Shown: piece after piece, positions 12,101 to 24,414 of the stretch
Layout: each line of letters opens with the position of its first letter
Position numbering within the stretch: position 1 is the stretch's first letter
Assembly: GCA_038363925.1 (NCBI GenBank)
Contig: JAQQWL010000015.1
Location: 992,001-1,056,000 of the forward strand
DNA: 64,000 nt
DNA from: Apiospora phragmitis
Taxonomy: Eukaryota > Ascomycota > Sordariomycetes > Amphisphaeriales > Apiosporaceae
Reading direction: 5' to 3'
Notes under the pieces: generated by a model
The model's input: only the letters and a program-made list of their open reading frames with translations
What the model was told of the DNA's origin: nothing
Database searches by the model: none
Program-made: the position numbers and the translations under genes

Positions 12101-14281
12101 ATTAAAAACTTTTTAATTATATTTCGTATAATTAAAGTAAGTATTTCTTTTAAAAATATCGAAATTATATATAAATAATACGAATTACTTATAAATAAAT
12201 ATTTATCGAAACTTATTAAATAATAAATAAAATCGAACGAATATATATTTCGCTACGTAGGGCTTTCGATATTTTATAAAAAGATTTTGGTTATTAAATA
12301 AATATCGAAATAATACTTTAAAGAATTATTAAAGCTCTAAACGATACGGCTAGCCCTAACGGCTTAATATATATACCTTACTCGTATTTAAAATATACCT
12401 TCGTATTAACGGGAACTCATTACTATTACCGGAAATATAGGTACGAAAAAAAACCGTATAAAAAATAATAAATATACTCCGAAAAATACGTATAAATATC
12501 GATATTTACCGAGCTCTAAATACCCGGAATAGACTAGCTATCCACAATATTTTAATATTCCCGCTTTAAAATAAAGTTTTAATTTAATTAAGAAAAAGGA
12601 TAAACCGGACTATATAAAATAATAATTATTAAAAACCGTATAATCCGGGTAAATACTTCGAACGGCCCGAAAACTTTTCGAATAACTTAAATTAAGCCGT
12701 ACTACTAAAAAAAGGCCGGAAAACCGTACGACGAGCCGGATATATAACCAGATCCGGAATAGCCGGTAAATACTTTAAATACTAAACTAATAGCCGAGGA
12801 AATTACGGTACCTCCTATATAATATAATTAAAAACGATTTAAAAAATATCTACCCCGGAACGTTTTAACCGCCGTATTTTTTATTTAAAAAGAATAAAAG
12901 AATTACGATTTAATAATTAAACTATAATAAAACAGCGTTAATATTTCGTTTAAATATTTATTTTAAAAATCCGACGTAAAAAAGATTAATAATCTCGCCG
13001 TATAAAGAGTTTTCGAATTTATTTAATTTAACCCGGGTAAGCACACCGGCTAGAAATTTTTTAAAACACGGCTTATATAAGAGATTAAGTATAAAATCAT
13101 AAAGGCGTGCGAAAACTTCAAGCTCGTAATATAAAGCTATAAAGATATAAAAAATGAGGTTATTTTAACTTAGTTATTAATAATTTAACGGATAAACTAA
13201 AAACTTTTTTAGCTTTTAAATTAACCTTAATCCGAAACTTTAATATATAAAAAGAGCTACGCGATATTATATAAATATATACTTAATTATATAATAAATT
13301 AAACCTATTAATTTATATACGCTTATTAATAAAGTTAAAAACGTAATACATTAAAAAACGTTATTTTAAATTCTATTACCCCTATATAAATTAATAAAAT
13401 TAAAATTTTATTAATTTAAAACGTATTATAATTATTATACTTAAAATTTAAAAATAATAATTTTAATATATAATATTTATTTATTATTTATTATAAAAAA
13501 ACCGAATATTTTTAATATTATAATAATATAAATCGATAATACGTTTAGTTTCGTTATAACCTTTTTTTTTAAAAAAGTAGAAAAATTAATAAAAGAATAA
13601 TTACGTATAAAATTAAAAAATATTTTAACCGAAAACACGTTAATCGAATTTAATAAAAGTAAGATTTAATTAAAATTATATAATATCTTTTTTTAAGAAA
13701 GAGGAGAAATTAATTAATTAAAACTTATTAATTCGAAAATTATTAATAAAAACTAATAATATATTTCTTAACGTATAAAAAAAATAGCTTATAACTTATT
13801 TACTACCGTTTAAATATAAATTTTAAAAAATAAAGATATTAAGAATTTAAATAAACGTATTAATTAATAAATTTAAAACTCGATATATAGTTTAAAATAT
13901 ATCCCGCTTAATTTTTATTATATAAAAATATATATTTTTATTAACGGTTCGTTTATAAATAATAAGAACTTAATTTTTTAATTTAAATATTTAATCTTAT
14001 TAAGCTAAATAATAAATCGTATAAAAAACTAGTTTAAAATTTAAAATAATATTATTCATTAAAGCTCAATAAAATATAAAAGAGTTACACGGAGCGTATT
14101 ACTTAACGAACTATACGGCACGATTTCTAATATAAATAACGGTATCGTATTAAGTATTACGTTTAAAAGAATTATATAAATCTTAAAATTTTAAAATATA
14201 TTAATAATTTTTTATATAAATTTAAAGTCTTTTTATAATTATTTAATTAAATTAATATAATAAACGAAAAAAGCTTATAAT
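9180..14281 (+). mobile_element. Ty1/copia internal region, copy 1, RIP-degraded
   Basis: Follows the left LTR and runs through gag (near 9280), integrase, reverse transcriptase (near 13000-13700) and RNase H. The RNase H part is recognisable at 13930-14125 (INGSF, YKRVTRSVL). Reading TAA/TAG as former Gln codons restores continuity with fungal copia Pol. The copy stops at about 14282 inside the last RNase H motif (a KKLIIDI reading). There the sequence jumps straight to gag sequence of a second copy without an intervening LTR. All frames carry many stops, so it is not coding. Confidence 0.75.
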
Positions 14282-17200
14282 CGATATAACCCTAAGAATT
14301 TCCGCCCGTTAGAAATTCAGAGGAAGAACCGAACTAAATTAACCGTACGAGGAGGAACCCTTTTTCCTAAGTATATATTATAAAAAAGAGACCAGGTTTT
14401 TAATTATACGCGAGATTAGCTAGGTTATATATAATTATATATTTAAATAACTTTATTATATAATTTATAAAATAATAACCTTTATTAAAATAGAATTAAT
14501 TATAGTCGGCGAATCGGGATTAAGCCCGAACGTACCGAACCTAAATAAACTGATGATCTTAAACCCCGAACCGCTTATGTATAAAAAAGTATCTTAAAAT
14601 ACCGGAATTCCTTTAATAATTTAAAAAAGAAACGTTAACCTCGCTTTTTAAAAACTTAAACCTTTAGATATATTTTTCGAAAAAATAATACCCGAATTAT
14701 TTATAACGTACTTTGTACGATACTTTTTAAAATATTATATATTAAAAATAAAAAAAACCTCTTTCAAAAAATTATTTATTATAAAATTTAATGAATAAAC
14801 CGAATACTAATTCGGTTAAATTAACCGTATATTTTAAAAAAAGCTTTTTAATTATTTTAAAAAATATAAAATTAATATATTAATAAACGGATTTTTTAAA
14901 ACTAAGCTTATAAGTTTAATACTATTAACTAATTTTATATATTAATAAGACCGACCGGCAGAACCGACTTCGAAAACCCGAAAAGAGGATATTCTATACT
15001 CTTCCCGAGAATAAATAATCGAAAAACCGCCGCCTAAACGAGAAACACCCGGTTTCCGTACGGAGTAATTATTCGCGACACTATAAAGCACTTTAAAACC
15101 GACGTTTAATCCCGGAGTTTTAAATACTTTAGGCCCGACGTCTAACCCTAAATTCTTAAGTACTTAAGCGTCGTAAGACGTTATCCTTTTTCCTTCTCTA
15201 ATTCCGATACCGCCGGATTAGACGGCACGATTATCTAGTTTAGTATATATTACGAAATACGATATCTTTTTAAACCGAGCTATTTATAACGGTAAAATTG
15301 ATCAAAATAAGGTCGTTACTTTTTCGAAGGTGTAAAAGAAAGAAAAAAACTATACCGGTAAGCCGTATAATATTTTTTATAATAAAGTACAGATATTTAT
15401 CGAAATATATTAACGGCTAAATATATTAAAAAATTAATACTATATAATCTTTTTAAATATTTTTTTCGGCCGTATAGAAATATTTTATTTTAATTATATC
15501 GGACCTAAAAAAAAATAAAACGAGATATATTATTTAATAAATTTATATTTTAATATGATAATAAATTATATATAATATTTTACGGATTAAATAATAACCT
15601 TTTTTATATAAATAAAAAATAAGAACGCCGAGAAATAACTTATCGAAATCTTAGAAATCTTACTAAATAAACTCTAGCTCGTATAATAAGCCCTCGGAAA
15701 AGGATTCGAAAAAGAGATCGCTTTTTATACTTCCGTCGTAAAAACTTATCGAGAAGTTCTGAAACTTTTATTAGCCCTTATTTATTAAAAGTTAACATAT
15801 AAAGCGCTATTTTCGGACCTTCGCGTATCGTTAAATATAATAACGGACCAAATATTATTAGAACGATATTTAATGAAAGAATTATATTAAAACTTAGTTA
15901 TAAATATAAACCTAATTAATAAACGGTTTATAAATAATCGTATAAAAAAAAACCGACCAGTTTATAATAATAAATTATTATATAATAACTAATTATTAAA
16001 ATAAAAAAAGATTTAGCGACCCGCCGGCACCTTTTAATTAAAATTATTATATAAAAACCGGAAGTTCGAATAAAAAACTTACCGAATCTATTATAAATAA
16101 AGCTATTAATTAATAAACTATTTAATTAAAAAATAGTTCCGAATAAGGAATTAATATCTTTAAATGTATAATAATATCGGATAAGGCCCCTTTTTTTAAA
16201 ATAAGTATAAAATATTCGTTTAAAATTAAGAAAAGAATAAAAAAGAATGAAAAAATAACGAAAAAAATACGAATACCTCAATCTAAAAAATATATAATAA
16301 AATATTATTTATTTAATAAACACCGCGTTTTACTACCGGCTTACTAGCGAGGATATTTACTCAGAAACTACCGTACAGGCCGACTAATTTAATTTTAATA
16401 GCTCGTATAGCTAGACTTATTAAAAAAAGCTTTAAAATATCGGCGCCGCCTTATTTTTAATAATTAAAAAACCTTAAATAGAAGTTTACGTATAAAAAAA
16501 CTTAGACGTATAAATTAATTAAACCTTGGGAAGCGTCGAAATTAAGTTTAAAAACTTAAAACCTATTTTATTAATTAAAATAATTAATATATAAAACTTA
16601 TTAAAAATAATAAAATATTATATTTTAAATATTATAACTTTTTTTTTATTTTTATTATATAACGTTAACCGGTTTAAAATATATTATAATAATATCCTTA
16701 ATTTTATTATATAAAAAAACGGCAAAATATTTCTTATAATTAAAAAATAAAGATACCCGTTTTTTAATATTAATTATATAAAAATAACGTTATATTTTAT
16801 TAAAAAATAGTTTCGATACTTTTATTAACGTTTTAAATACCTTTATATAAAAAAACTTTATATTTTTTTAAAAAACGCCTGCTATAATAATATTAACCTT
16901 ACTATTTTTAACGAGATTTAAAAGTTCTGCTCTTAATATTAAATATACGATCCGGTATTATAAAAATTTAAATTTTCGTTATAAAACGAATACGAGTTTA
17001 ATTATAAAATTATTATAAATATTATTTATATTAATAAATAAAACGTACTTTATATAATCGATTTAAATATATCTTTTTAAACGGTTATATTCTTATATTC
17101 GCTTAATATATAAAATATTTAAAATATTTTTTATAAATATTAAATATATATATATTAAAAACCTTTTAATTATATTTTATATAATTCGGGTATATACTTT

Positions 17201-18771
17201 TAAAAAAAGTTTCGCGATTATATATAAATAATAAGAATTACTTATAAATAAATATTTATTAAAACTTATTAAATAATAAATAAAGTTAAATAAATATACG
17301 TTCCGTTATATAGAACTTTTAATATTTTATAAAAAAATCTCGGTTATTATATAAATATTGAAATAATACGGCTAGCCTTAACGGCTTAATATTTATTTTA
17401 TTTATATTTAAAATATACCCTCGTATCGATAGGAACTTATTATTATTACCAAAAATCTAAAACACGAAGAGAAATTATACGGAAAATAATAAAAATACTT
17501 CGAAAAATATGTATAAATATCGATATTTACCGAGCTCTAAATACCCGGAATAGATTAATTATTTAAAATATTTTAATATTCCCGCTTCGGAATGAAGTCC
17601 TGGTCTAGCGGAAAAAAGAAGGATAAACCGGATTATATAAGATAACAGTTATTAAAAACCGTATAATCTGGGTAAATACCCTAAACGGCCTAAAAGCCTT
17701 TCGAATAACCTAAATCAAGCCGTACTACCGGGAAAAGGCCGAAAAACCGCGTAACGAGCCAGATATATAACCAGATCCGGAATAGCCGGCAAATACCCTA
17801 AATACTAAACCGATAGCCGAAGAAATTACGGTAGTTCTTATATAACGCGGCCGAGGACAACTTAAAAAATATCTATTCCGAAATATTTAAATCGTTATAT
17901 TTCTTACTTAAAAAAAATAAGAAAATTACGAATTAATAATTAAGCTTTAATAAAATAAGGTTATTACCTCGTTTAGATACCCGTTCTAAAAGTCCGATAT
18001 AAAAAAGATTAATAATCTCGCCGCACGAAAAGTTTTCGAATTTATTCGATTCGACCCGAACAAGTATACCGGCCAGAAAATCTTTAAAACACGGCTCGTA
18101 TAAAAGATCAAGGGTAAAATTACGAAGCCGTACGAGAAATCTAAGCTCGTAATATAAAACTACGGAAATATAAAAAAGGAAGCTATTTTAACTTAATTAC
18201 TAATAATTTAGCGGATAAACTAAAGATTCCTTTTAGCCTTCAGACCGACCTTAATCCGAAACTTTAATATATAAGGCAAGCTACGCGATATTATATAGGC
18301 GTATACTTAGTTATATAATAAGCTAAACCGATTAATTTACGCACGTTTATTAATAAAATTAAAAACTTAATACTTTAAAAAAACGTTATTTTAAATCGTA
18401 TTACCTTTATACGGATTAATAAAATTAAAACTTTACTAGTTTAAAATATATTATAATTACTATATATAAAATTTAAAAATAACCGTATTAATATATAACG
18501 CTTATTTATTATTTATTACGGAAAAGACCGGATACCTTCGGTATTATAATAATATAGACCGACGATACGTTTAGCTTCGCTATAGCCCCTTTTTTTAGAA
18601 AAGAGGAAGAAAAGCTAGTAGAGGAATAATTCCGTACAAAACTAAAGAGCATCCTGACCGAAAACACGCCGATCGAGTTCAACGGAGGCAAGACTCGATT
18701 AAAATCGTACAATATCTTTTTCAAGCAAAAGGGAACAGGCTGATTCTATCGCTAAAACAGAAAACTGCCAG
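14282..18771 (+). mobile_element. Ty1/copia internal region, copy 2, lacks RNase H
   Basis: Starts with the gag segment that also occurs at 9280 (AATTTCCGCCCGTTA in both) and parallels copy 1 in order and orientation. Reverse transcriptase motifs are the best preserved in the window: KPYEKSKLVI near 18120-18155, and QTDD near 18548-18580, where the Gln codon is now TAG. After the QKGTG reading at about 18735 the sequence goes directly to the 3' LTR, so the RNase H module present in copy 1 is missing. The last 250 bases are much less mutated than the rest. Confidence 0.75.
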
Positions 18772-18978
18772 TGTTAGAACAGCTAGAACTGAAGCTGTCC
18801 ATATTACTCTAAAAGGGGTGCTACGTACCTACGCGCACGAACCCCTTTCCTGTTTTATTAAGAGGGGTATATGATGCCCCTCGCAGCTCGTACTAAAGAT
18901 AAATATGAATAACAGAATAAGAATGATTAAACCCCGATTAAAACCGGAACCACCGTACGTACGAGAGCCCATTCAACA
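18772..18978 (+). repeat. LTR of Ty1/copia element (right, hardly mutated)
   Basis: A 207 bp copy that keeps canonical ends: TGTTAGAAC at the start and TTCAACA at the end. It still contains many CpA and TpG dinucleotides, unlike the other three LTR copies. It is directly followed by a family B transposon remnant. Confidence 0.8.
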
Positions 18979-20364
18979 ATAACCTTTACGATTTAATTAA
19001 AACTAATTAAAATAAATATTAAAATGTTATTTTAATATTATACGATACGGTTTCGAATATATTCGGTTTAAGATTAAACCTTAATTAAGTTATTTAAAAT
19101 CTTTAATTCTTAAGAGATAAATAGGCCGAAAGACGTCCCCGGAGGTATTAAAATACGTAGCTTTATATCTAATTATAAAATAATATATTCCGGATTATAC
19201 GGGTCGAGTCTTATTTTTCAAAAGCCTCTTTATATATTCGAAACGATAAAAGTCGCTTAGAACGCTTTTAAAGACGCTAGTAGGAAATCTTCCTTAAAGA
19301 TATAAGTAATATACGCCCGTATAAAACCTTTAATTTCTTTCCCGTATAATTTTTTTTAGTATACGAAAATAATTAATATTAAAAGGCTAGAATTTATATA
19401 ATAAATAAAAAGGTGTATAAAATATAATAATCGAGTTCTTCTCGTAATAGCTTTCGTAACCGTTTAGAATTAAAAAGCGATAAAGATCTTTCGTATAAGA
19501 CTTAATATATTAATTAAAGTATTAAATCTAGTCCTCGCCTCTTTTATTCGTAATTTAATTATTTTTAATAATTACTATTACCTAGTCCTTCGATAATAGG
19601 CTATTTTTATATTAAGAAGAGAAGTGCGTTTTCCCGGTAAAAATAATGTACGGAGGGATGGCGTAACCGTTTAATCCGACGCCTTAAATAATTATAACCT
19701 TTTCCTAGTTCCCTTACTATATTACCCTAGGCTTTCCGCGTCGATCGGAGTTAGTTACAATTATTTCGAACGAGATTTAACTTATAAAAAACCCGGTTTC
19801 GTTAAAATTATATATATCCTTTTTTTATATCCTATATTTATTAATTATATTTCGTATAAAAATAAATTATACGCGATACGCGTTGAAATTTTTATAAAGG
19901 ATTTTTTAATAATTAATTTTTCGGGTAAAACGCGTCTAGAGGTCTAGTTATTATCGTACGAAGTTAAAGGCTTAATTAATACCGACGCGTCTCGCGTTAC
20001 GTAAACTAAATAATTAATTCGCTATATTTTTTATATTATTTAACCGGGGAAAAACGATCGCGTGTTTAAATTAATAATATATCGAATAATTAATTCCTCT
20101 TTAAAATTAAAAAGCTTCGAGAATTTATAAAGATTTTAGATCGTAATCGAATTCCACGTCGTCGGCTACATAATATCGACTTTAAGATATAATATATTAC
20201 TATAGCTTTTTATATACTTAATTTCGAGTTATTTTAAAGCGCTTAAAGCGTTAAATGAAACCTTTGTTCTTTATTTTTTAATTCTATACTTATTAAAAAA
20301 AATTAATATAAAATTAATTATAAGAAAGTTAATTAAAAGTACACAGCTCGCTTATAGGGTACGT
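18979..20364 (-). mobile_element. Pogo-like transposon family B, 3'-truncated copy
   Basis: The 5' terminal repeat is at the right end (CTTATAGGGTACGT, followed by TA). The transposase reads on the minus strand, with the region matching the (D/N)ExGF segment near 19770-19800. The 3' part is missing at the LTR boundary. RIP-mutated throughout, many stops. Confidence 0.65.
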
Positions 20365-20468
20365 TATACGTATTATAACACAACAAGTTACTAAATACAA
20401 TTTGTATTCACTGCCTTCCAGCCTAGGTGACCAGTAAATACAAAGCATTCCTCAAACATCAAGATATT

Positions 20469-20476
20469 TATAAAAG
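20469..20476 (+). promoter_or_regulatory. TATA box of secreted protein gene at 20591
   Basis: TATAAAAG about 120 bases before the ATG, the same spacing as in the paralogue at 22034. Confidence 0.45.
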
Positions 20477-20590
20477 CCACCTCGAAATTAACTCAGCCTT
20501 CGATTATCTCCTCCAACAAAGGTTGAAACAACACGAATGTTGACAACTTAGCTAACTGTCCACTGCGCTCGATCGGAACCGACTCTAGCA

Positions 20591-21320
20591 ATGCATTTGC
20601 TCATCCGCTTCCTTCTCCTTGGCTTTGTCTCTTCTGTCTTGGGAAATATCTGGGTCTTTGGAACTGAATATGACCACACGACCGGCTACCAGTTCTTTAA
20701 TGTAAGTATGGTTCTATCACAACTTCATTCCCGGAGCACATTCGTCTGCGTGCCGCAACAACATTGCAGTCTGACTAATCTGATAATTAATACTTACAGG
20801 AAAGCTACCCAACGTAGGTTACTCGCCGGGAGGTCCTTCCTGATCCCGAATGGGTCGTTGGAACAAGATATCCAGGGGAAGGATGCCAGCTAAACTACAA
20901 TTCCCAGTGCGATGAAGAGTCACAAGCGACTTGGTGGCAGCCAGAACATGACGTGAGCGGCGACAAGAAGGGGCGTCCGCGTTGCGGGAACGGACGACGA
21001 TCCACAGGAACTGGAGGCCAATGTCTACGCTGTGCATTTCAGTAGGTTCATCCACATGTTTTTTGCCGTTCCTTTCAGGATCCTTTGGGATTCTCCTCGT
21101 CATAGTAGTACGGTACCGGCTTACTGAACCTCTACCCACAGCAATCTACAAGAATAGGGGCTACAAGATCTTTGATACAGGCGGCAACGAGCATGGTTTC
21201 TTTCAGCTCGTTAGATCTGTCACCTGGGATTGTGTATATGCACACGGTCAGGATGAATTTCTAGACATTTCCATCTTTCACTGCAACAGTGATTACACTG
21301 TGGAACACATCAATGGCTAG
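20591..21320 (+). CDS. Small secreted protein, paralogue of 22034-22790, frame broken twice
   Basis: Four exons can be aligned with the intact paralogue: 20591-20701, 20800-20813, 20908-21041 and 21142-21320 (introns 98, 94 and 100 nt). The product starts with a signal peptide (MHLLIRFLLLGFVSSVLG) and should be secreted. Shared landmarks are the IWVFG/FWVF start of the mature part, ESYP in the tiny exon 2, DVSGDKKG in exon 3, and TIYKNRGY and GNEHG in exon 4. Two single-base differences break the frame. Exon 2 has CCC where the paralogue has CCCC (20808-20810). Exon 3 has GGGG where GGG is needed (20970-20973). They cancel, but the stretch between them is out of frame and meets TGA at 20954. 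The exon 4 frame is open to the same stop position as the paralogue. It is either a pseudogene or an assembly artefact. The family resembles a widespread group of fungal secreted proteins of unknown function. Confidence 0.6.
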
Positions 21321-22033
21321 TCAGGCGGACCGTCTTGACCGCACACGTGGACGTGTACCATACATTATGTCCCCTTTCTTAGGGCCCGTCGAGCATTTGT
21401 CGTCAAGCCTATAATTCCCTCACGAGCACATGGGCACACTGTGAGCAACTCGTCTACAGCAAACACTGCGCTCTACATCCAGAGAGATAGCCACTTGAGG
21501 AATGATTAGCCAGTCAAATTCATGCCAGAGCTCTAGAATATACCACTGTCGTACGTTAATCGTGATGCCGTTGAATAAGAGCCGAGCAAACCAGGACCAT
21601 ATTATGGTTGCAAGAAACAAGATATTACACTCGCAGGACAAGGTGCGGTATCACTTCCATCACCACGTACGAAACGTTATGTCCGTGTTAGGTCTTCGTG
21701 ACCAATCATTCAACCTTCAAGTGTCATTGTTCACTCTCTCGATCGCATGGATCGGTGACGTGTGCTGAAGAAGCAAATCCCCCAAAGCTAGAACCGAAGT
21801 GTGACCTGACTCCAGAGAGCGTGATGATCAATGCCAAGGATTGAGTCACTAGTATTGAAGGTCAAATAACTCATCACTTATCGTGACAAAATCCTTCCCG
21901 GCTCCTTGGTATAAATAGAGGCTTTGTTTCTACATATTTCAACTTTCTTGTTCATCAAGGTCCAACTCGCCCATCACACGAAAAGCCTATTTCCCTAACA
22001 CATAATTGCCAAAACTTTGTCTAATGAGGCACT
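21321..22033. other. Intergenic between the two paralogues
   Basis: Contains the promoter of the downstream gene (TATAAATA at 21910-21917). A minus-strand frame at 21641-21420 lacks an ATG and is not supported. Confidence 0.5.
21910..21917 (+). promoter_or_regulatory. TATA box of secreted protein gene at 22034
   Basis: TATAAATA about 117 bases before the ATG, matching the position of the TATA box in the upstream paralogue. Confidence 0.5.
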
Positions 22034-22790
22034 ATGCATTTCCTACTCGGACTCCTACTCTGGGGCTTTGCGTCCTACGCCCATGCAGACTTTTGGGTCT
22101 TCTATGAGGATGAAGGTAATGGCCAGCAACGTTACAAGTTCTTCGCAGTAAGTTTTATAGGAATCTTTGTCTCCTAACTTGATAGTGCATCTAGCCGTGT
22201 GTACCACATGCCCTTTGCTAACAGCAAGCCCAGGAAAGCTACCCCAGCGTAGGTCGCCCCTAAATTGTTGCCTTACTTCTCGGTCTAGGCTACATTCTTT
22301 CCTGTTCCCTCTGGTGTGAAAATGAAGCACTAGTCTGCAGAACCAAGAGTGAACAGTCCGCTAAAATTGATACGGTAGTGCCACGATGTAGAGGTCGCGG
22401 AGCCGTGGGTCATCAAAAGTGATGTGAGCGGCGGCAAGAGGGGTGTTCGCGTTGTTGGCGGCGACAAGACATTGCCTGACGTCTTCGAGGCCAACCTGGT
22501 CAGCATCCATTACAGTGAGTGCGCCCCCCTCAAGACTTTCCTAACGCCCTCCACCTCTCCCATCTGGGATTTTCTCTCTTCCTTACTTAGGAAGCCTGTT
22601 CTAATTGAGCCTTTAAATCGTTGCAGCGATCTACAAAGACAGAGGATATGACATCTACGACCTACAGGGCAACCAACACGGATCCTGCCAGTCCATCAAC
22701 GACATCGACTATGACTGCGTAGAGGTGAACTGGTTCGGCAGGTCAGTGTTTAACTGCAGCAGCGACTGGAACGCAACAGACATGAATTGA
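22034..22790 (+). CDS. Small secreted protein of unknown function (intact copy)
   Basis: Exons 22034-22147, 22234-22248 (only 15 nt), 22379-22514 and 22627-22790, with introns of 86, 130 and 112 nt. Donors GTAAGT, GTAGGT and GTGAGT and AG acceptors are present, and the frame is open throughout, giving 142 residues. The ATG at 22034 is chosen over the out-of-frame ATG at 22024 because it opens a signal peptide (MHFLLGLLLWGFASYAHA) followed by DFWVFYEDEG. The mature protein is about 124 residues with four Cys (SYPSC, HGSC, DYDC, FNCSS). The pattern FWVF ... DVSGGKRGVR ... TIYKDRGYDIYD.. GNQHGSC resembles, from memory, a broad family of fungal secreted proteins without known function. Exon layout and TATA position match the upstream copy, so the pair arose by tandem duplication. 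An effector or interaction role is only a guess. Confidence 0.75.
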
Positions 22791-23253
22791 AGTAGGCCTG
22801 GTGGCAGACTGGAGGAGGGCCAGAGGAATCCAAGGACGATCCTTGACCACATCCATGCGTGTGTGTACATCATGTGCCTTCTCTCGAGATGCAGTCCGGA
22901 CGTTTCACGTCAAAGGCGTAATCTCATCATCCACAAAGGTGGCAAGGGAGGTTACGGTATTGGTCATAATATTAGAAGTATTGTTGCTTCTAATTAGGGA
23001 TACGGAATTACATATACACCATAGGCAATTGCTAGAGGAATAGTCTACAATGGCAGTCACCCAATATACCCAAGCTATCTACCCGACCTGTTGGTTACGT
23101 TCCAGTGCTGGAAGAAGACAAGAGGGTTGACGCCATATGATGCAATCACATTTTCGAGAATATGCTTCCGGTATCTCGAGTGAATGCGCCCCCGCCATCG
23201 GTAGTTGGTTGCAACATGGCCTCTTGAGCAAGCTATCAGTTCTAGTTCTAGTG
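22791..23253. other. Intergenic, nothing recognised
   Basis: 3' flanks of two convergent genes. Only short unsupported frames. Confidence 0.5.
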
Positions 23254-24414
23254 TTAACCATGCCGACTATTGGTCATTATACGCAATGCTCCTCCTACGA
23301 TCTCGTGTGCAACGCCACCACCTGCGCCCCGACTGTGACGGGGCCCGTTTATGGGGGTCGCGAGAGTCCCGGCCGTGACGACATACAGTACGTGGGCATC
23401 GGCCTCGGTGCGGCCGAAGGCGCAAGCGGTGGGCTCGACCATCTCGGTCGAGTTGTTCAGATTCCCGCCGACGATGACGCGGCCCCGCGGCGACCACGAC
23501 CCCCCATGCGCCAAGCTGCGCTTCTCGACCGAATTGTCCGAGCCCGTCACGAGATACACGTCGTCGCCCCGGACGGCGAAGTCGTCGTACTGCATCGCCG
23601 TCGCGTCGAGGATGGACGCGACCACCGCAGAGGCCCCGTCACGGCCCCCGCCGCCGGGTCGATGGGCACTTTGGCCAGGATTCCCTGCCCGGTGTTCGTG
23701 AAGTAGAGGGTCGTAGAAGAAGGGGCGCTCGCGGAGGAATCGGCGTGGATCCCGTTCACGCCCAAGAGGCCGAAGACGGGGTGCGGCATGGCGGCGGTCA
23801 GGCTGTCGTTGACGACGACGTGATACGATCCGGTGACCGTGTCGACGTGGTAGATGAGACCCTGGTGGATATCGCCCACCAGGATGTCTTTCGGCCCGGC
23901 ACTGGCAGAGGCCCTATTTCCCGGTGAGCTGGGTAAAGAAGCCATGCCGTTCAGGAACAGGGCCTCGGGTATGTCGGCAATCAAGCGGATGGTGTCGGCG
24001 GGGTGGCCGTTGCCGTCTGCATTCAACCCCATCTGCCAGACGCTCCAGCTGCCGGGCTCAGGCCCCGCTCCGCGCGTGTAGTTGCCGGCCGCGACGGCAA
24101 AGACGCCCGGGTTGATCTCGGCGATTCCCAGTACAGCAGCTGCAATCGGAAGGGTCGAGAAATCCTTAACAGTGGCGGGCTGCGGGTGGGGCTGCGAAGG
24201 GTCGATCTGGTCGACGTGCGGCGTGTTGAGGAGCGTCAGGAGGAGTTCTCCGCTGGCTCGGACGGCTATGTTCTCGATCGATGTTCCTAATGGGTAAGTA
24301 CTGGTAAAGGGTAGTGGCGAAGGGGGTGGTAGTGGAATGAACTCCCCCCTCCACCGCCGTCGCTACAGCCACGGCAGTGAGCGAAGAACGAACAAGGAGA
24401 TGGACCGAGACCAT
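23254..24414 (-). CDS. Secreted SMP-30/gluconolactonase-like beta-propeller protein, frame broken twice
   Basis: Minus strand, one exon, about 386 residues if two single-base breaks are ignored. It starts at the ATG at 24414 with a signal-peptide-like N-terminus (MVSVHLLVRSSLTAVAVATA). The rest reads like a fungal SMP-30/six-bladed propeller protein: SIENIAVRASGELLLT, a GIAEINPGVFAVAAGNY strand pair, ILVGDIHQGLIYHVD, FGLLGVNGIHAD, TLYFTNTGQG and DDFAVRGDDVYLVTG. Family members are lactonases or sugar/metal-binding propellers; the substrate here is unknown. As written the gene is not translatable. An extra C in the CCC at 24292-24294 shifts the frame after about residue 40, and a missing G in the GGGG at 23634-23637 (minus strand) shifts it back. 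The outer segments share one frame and the middle is open in another. It is a decayed gene or the result of run-length errors. Confidence 0.65.

Noticed and set aside
18509..18724. 71-codon minus-strand ORF in an AT-rich block
   Set aside because: The plus strand there reads as copia reverse transcriptase (QTDD); this is its antisense in a less mutated patch.
20953..21006. Possible extra intron (GTGAGC to CCACAG) in the first secreted paralogue
   Set aside because: It would remove the conserved DVSG..GVR segment that the paralogue keeps, has no branch site, and does not repair the frame through to exon 4.
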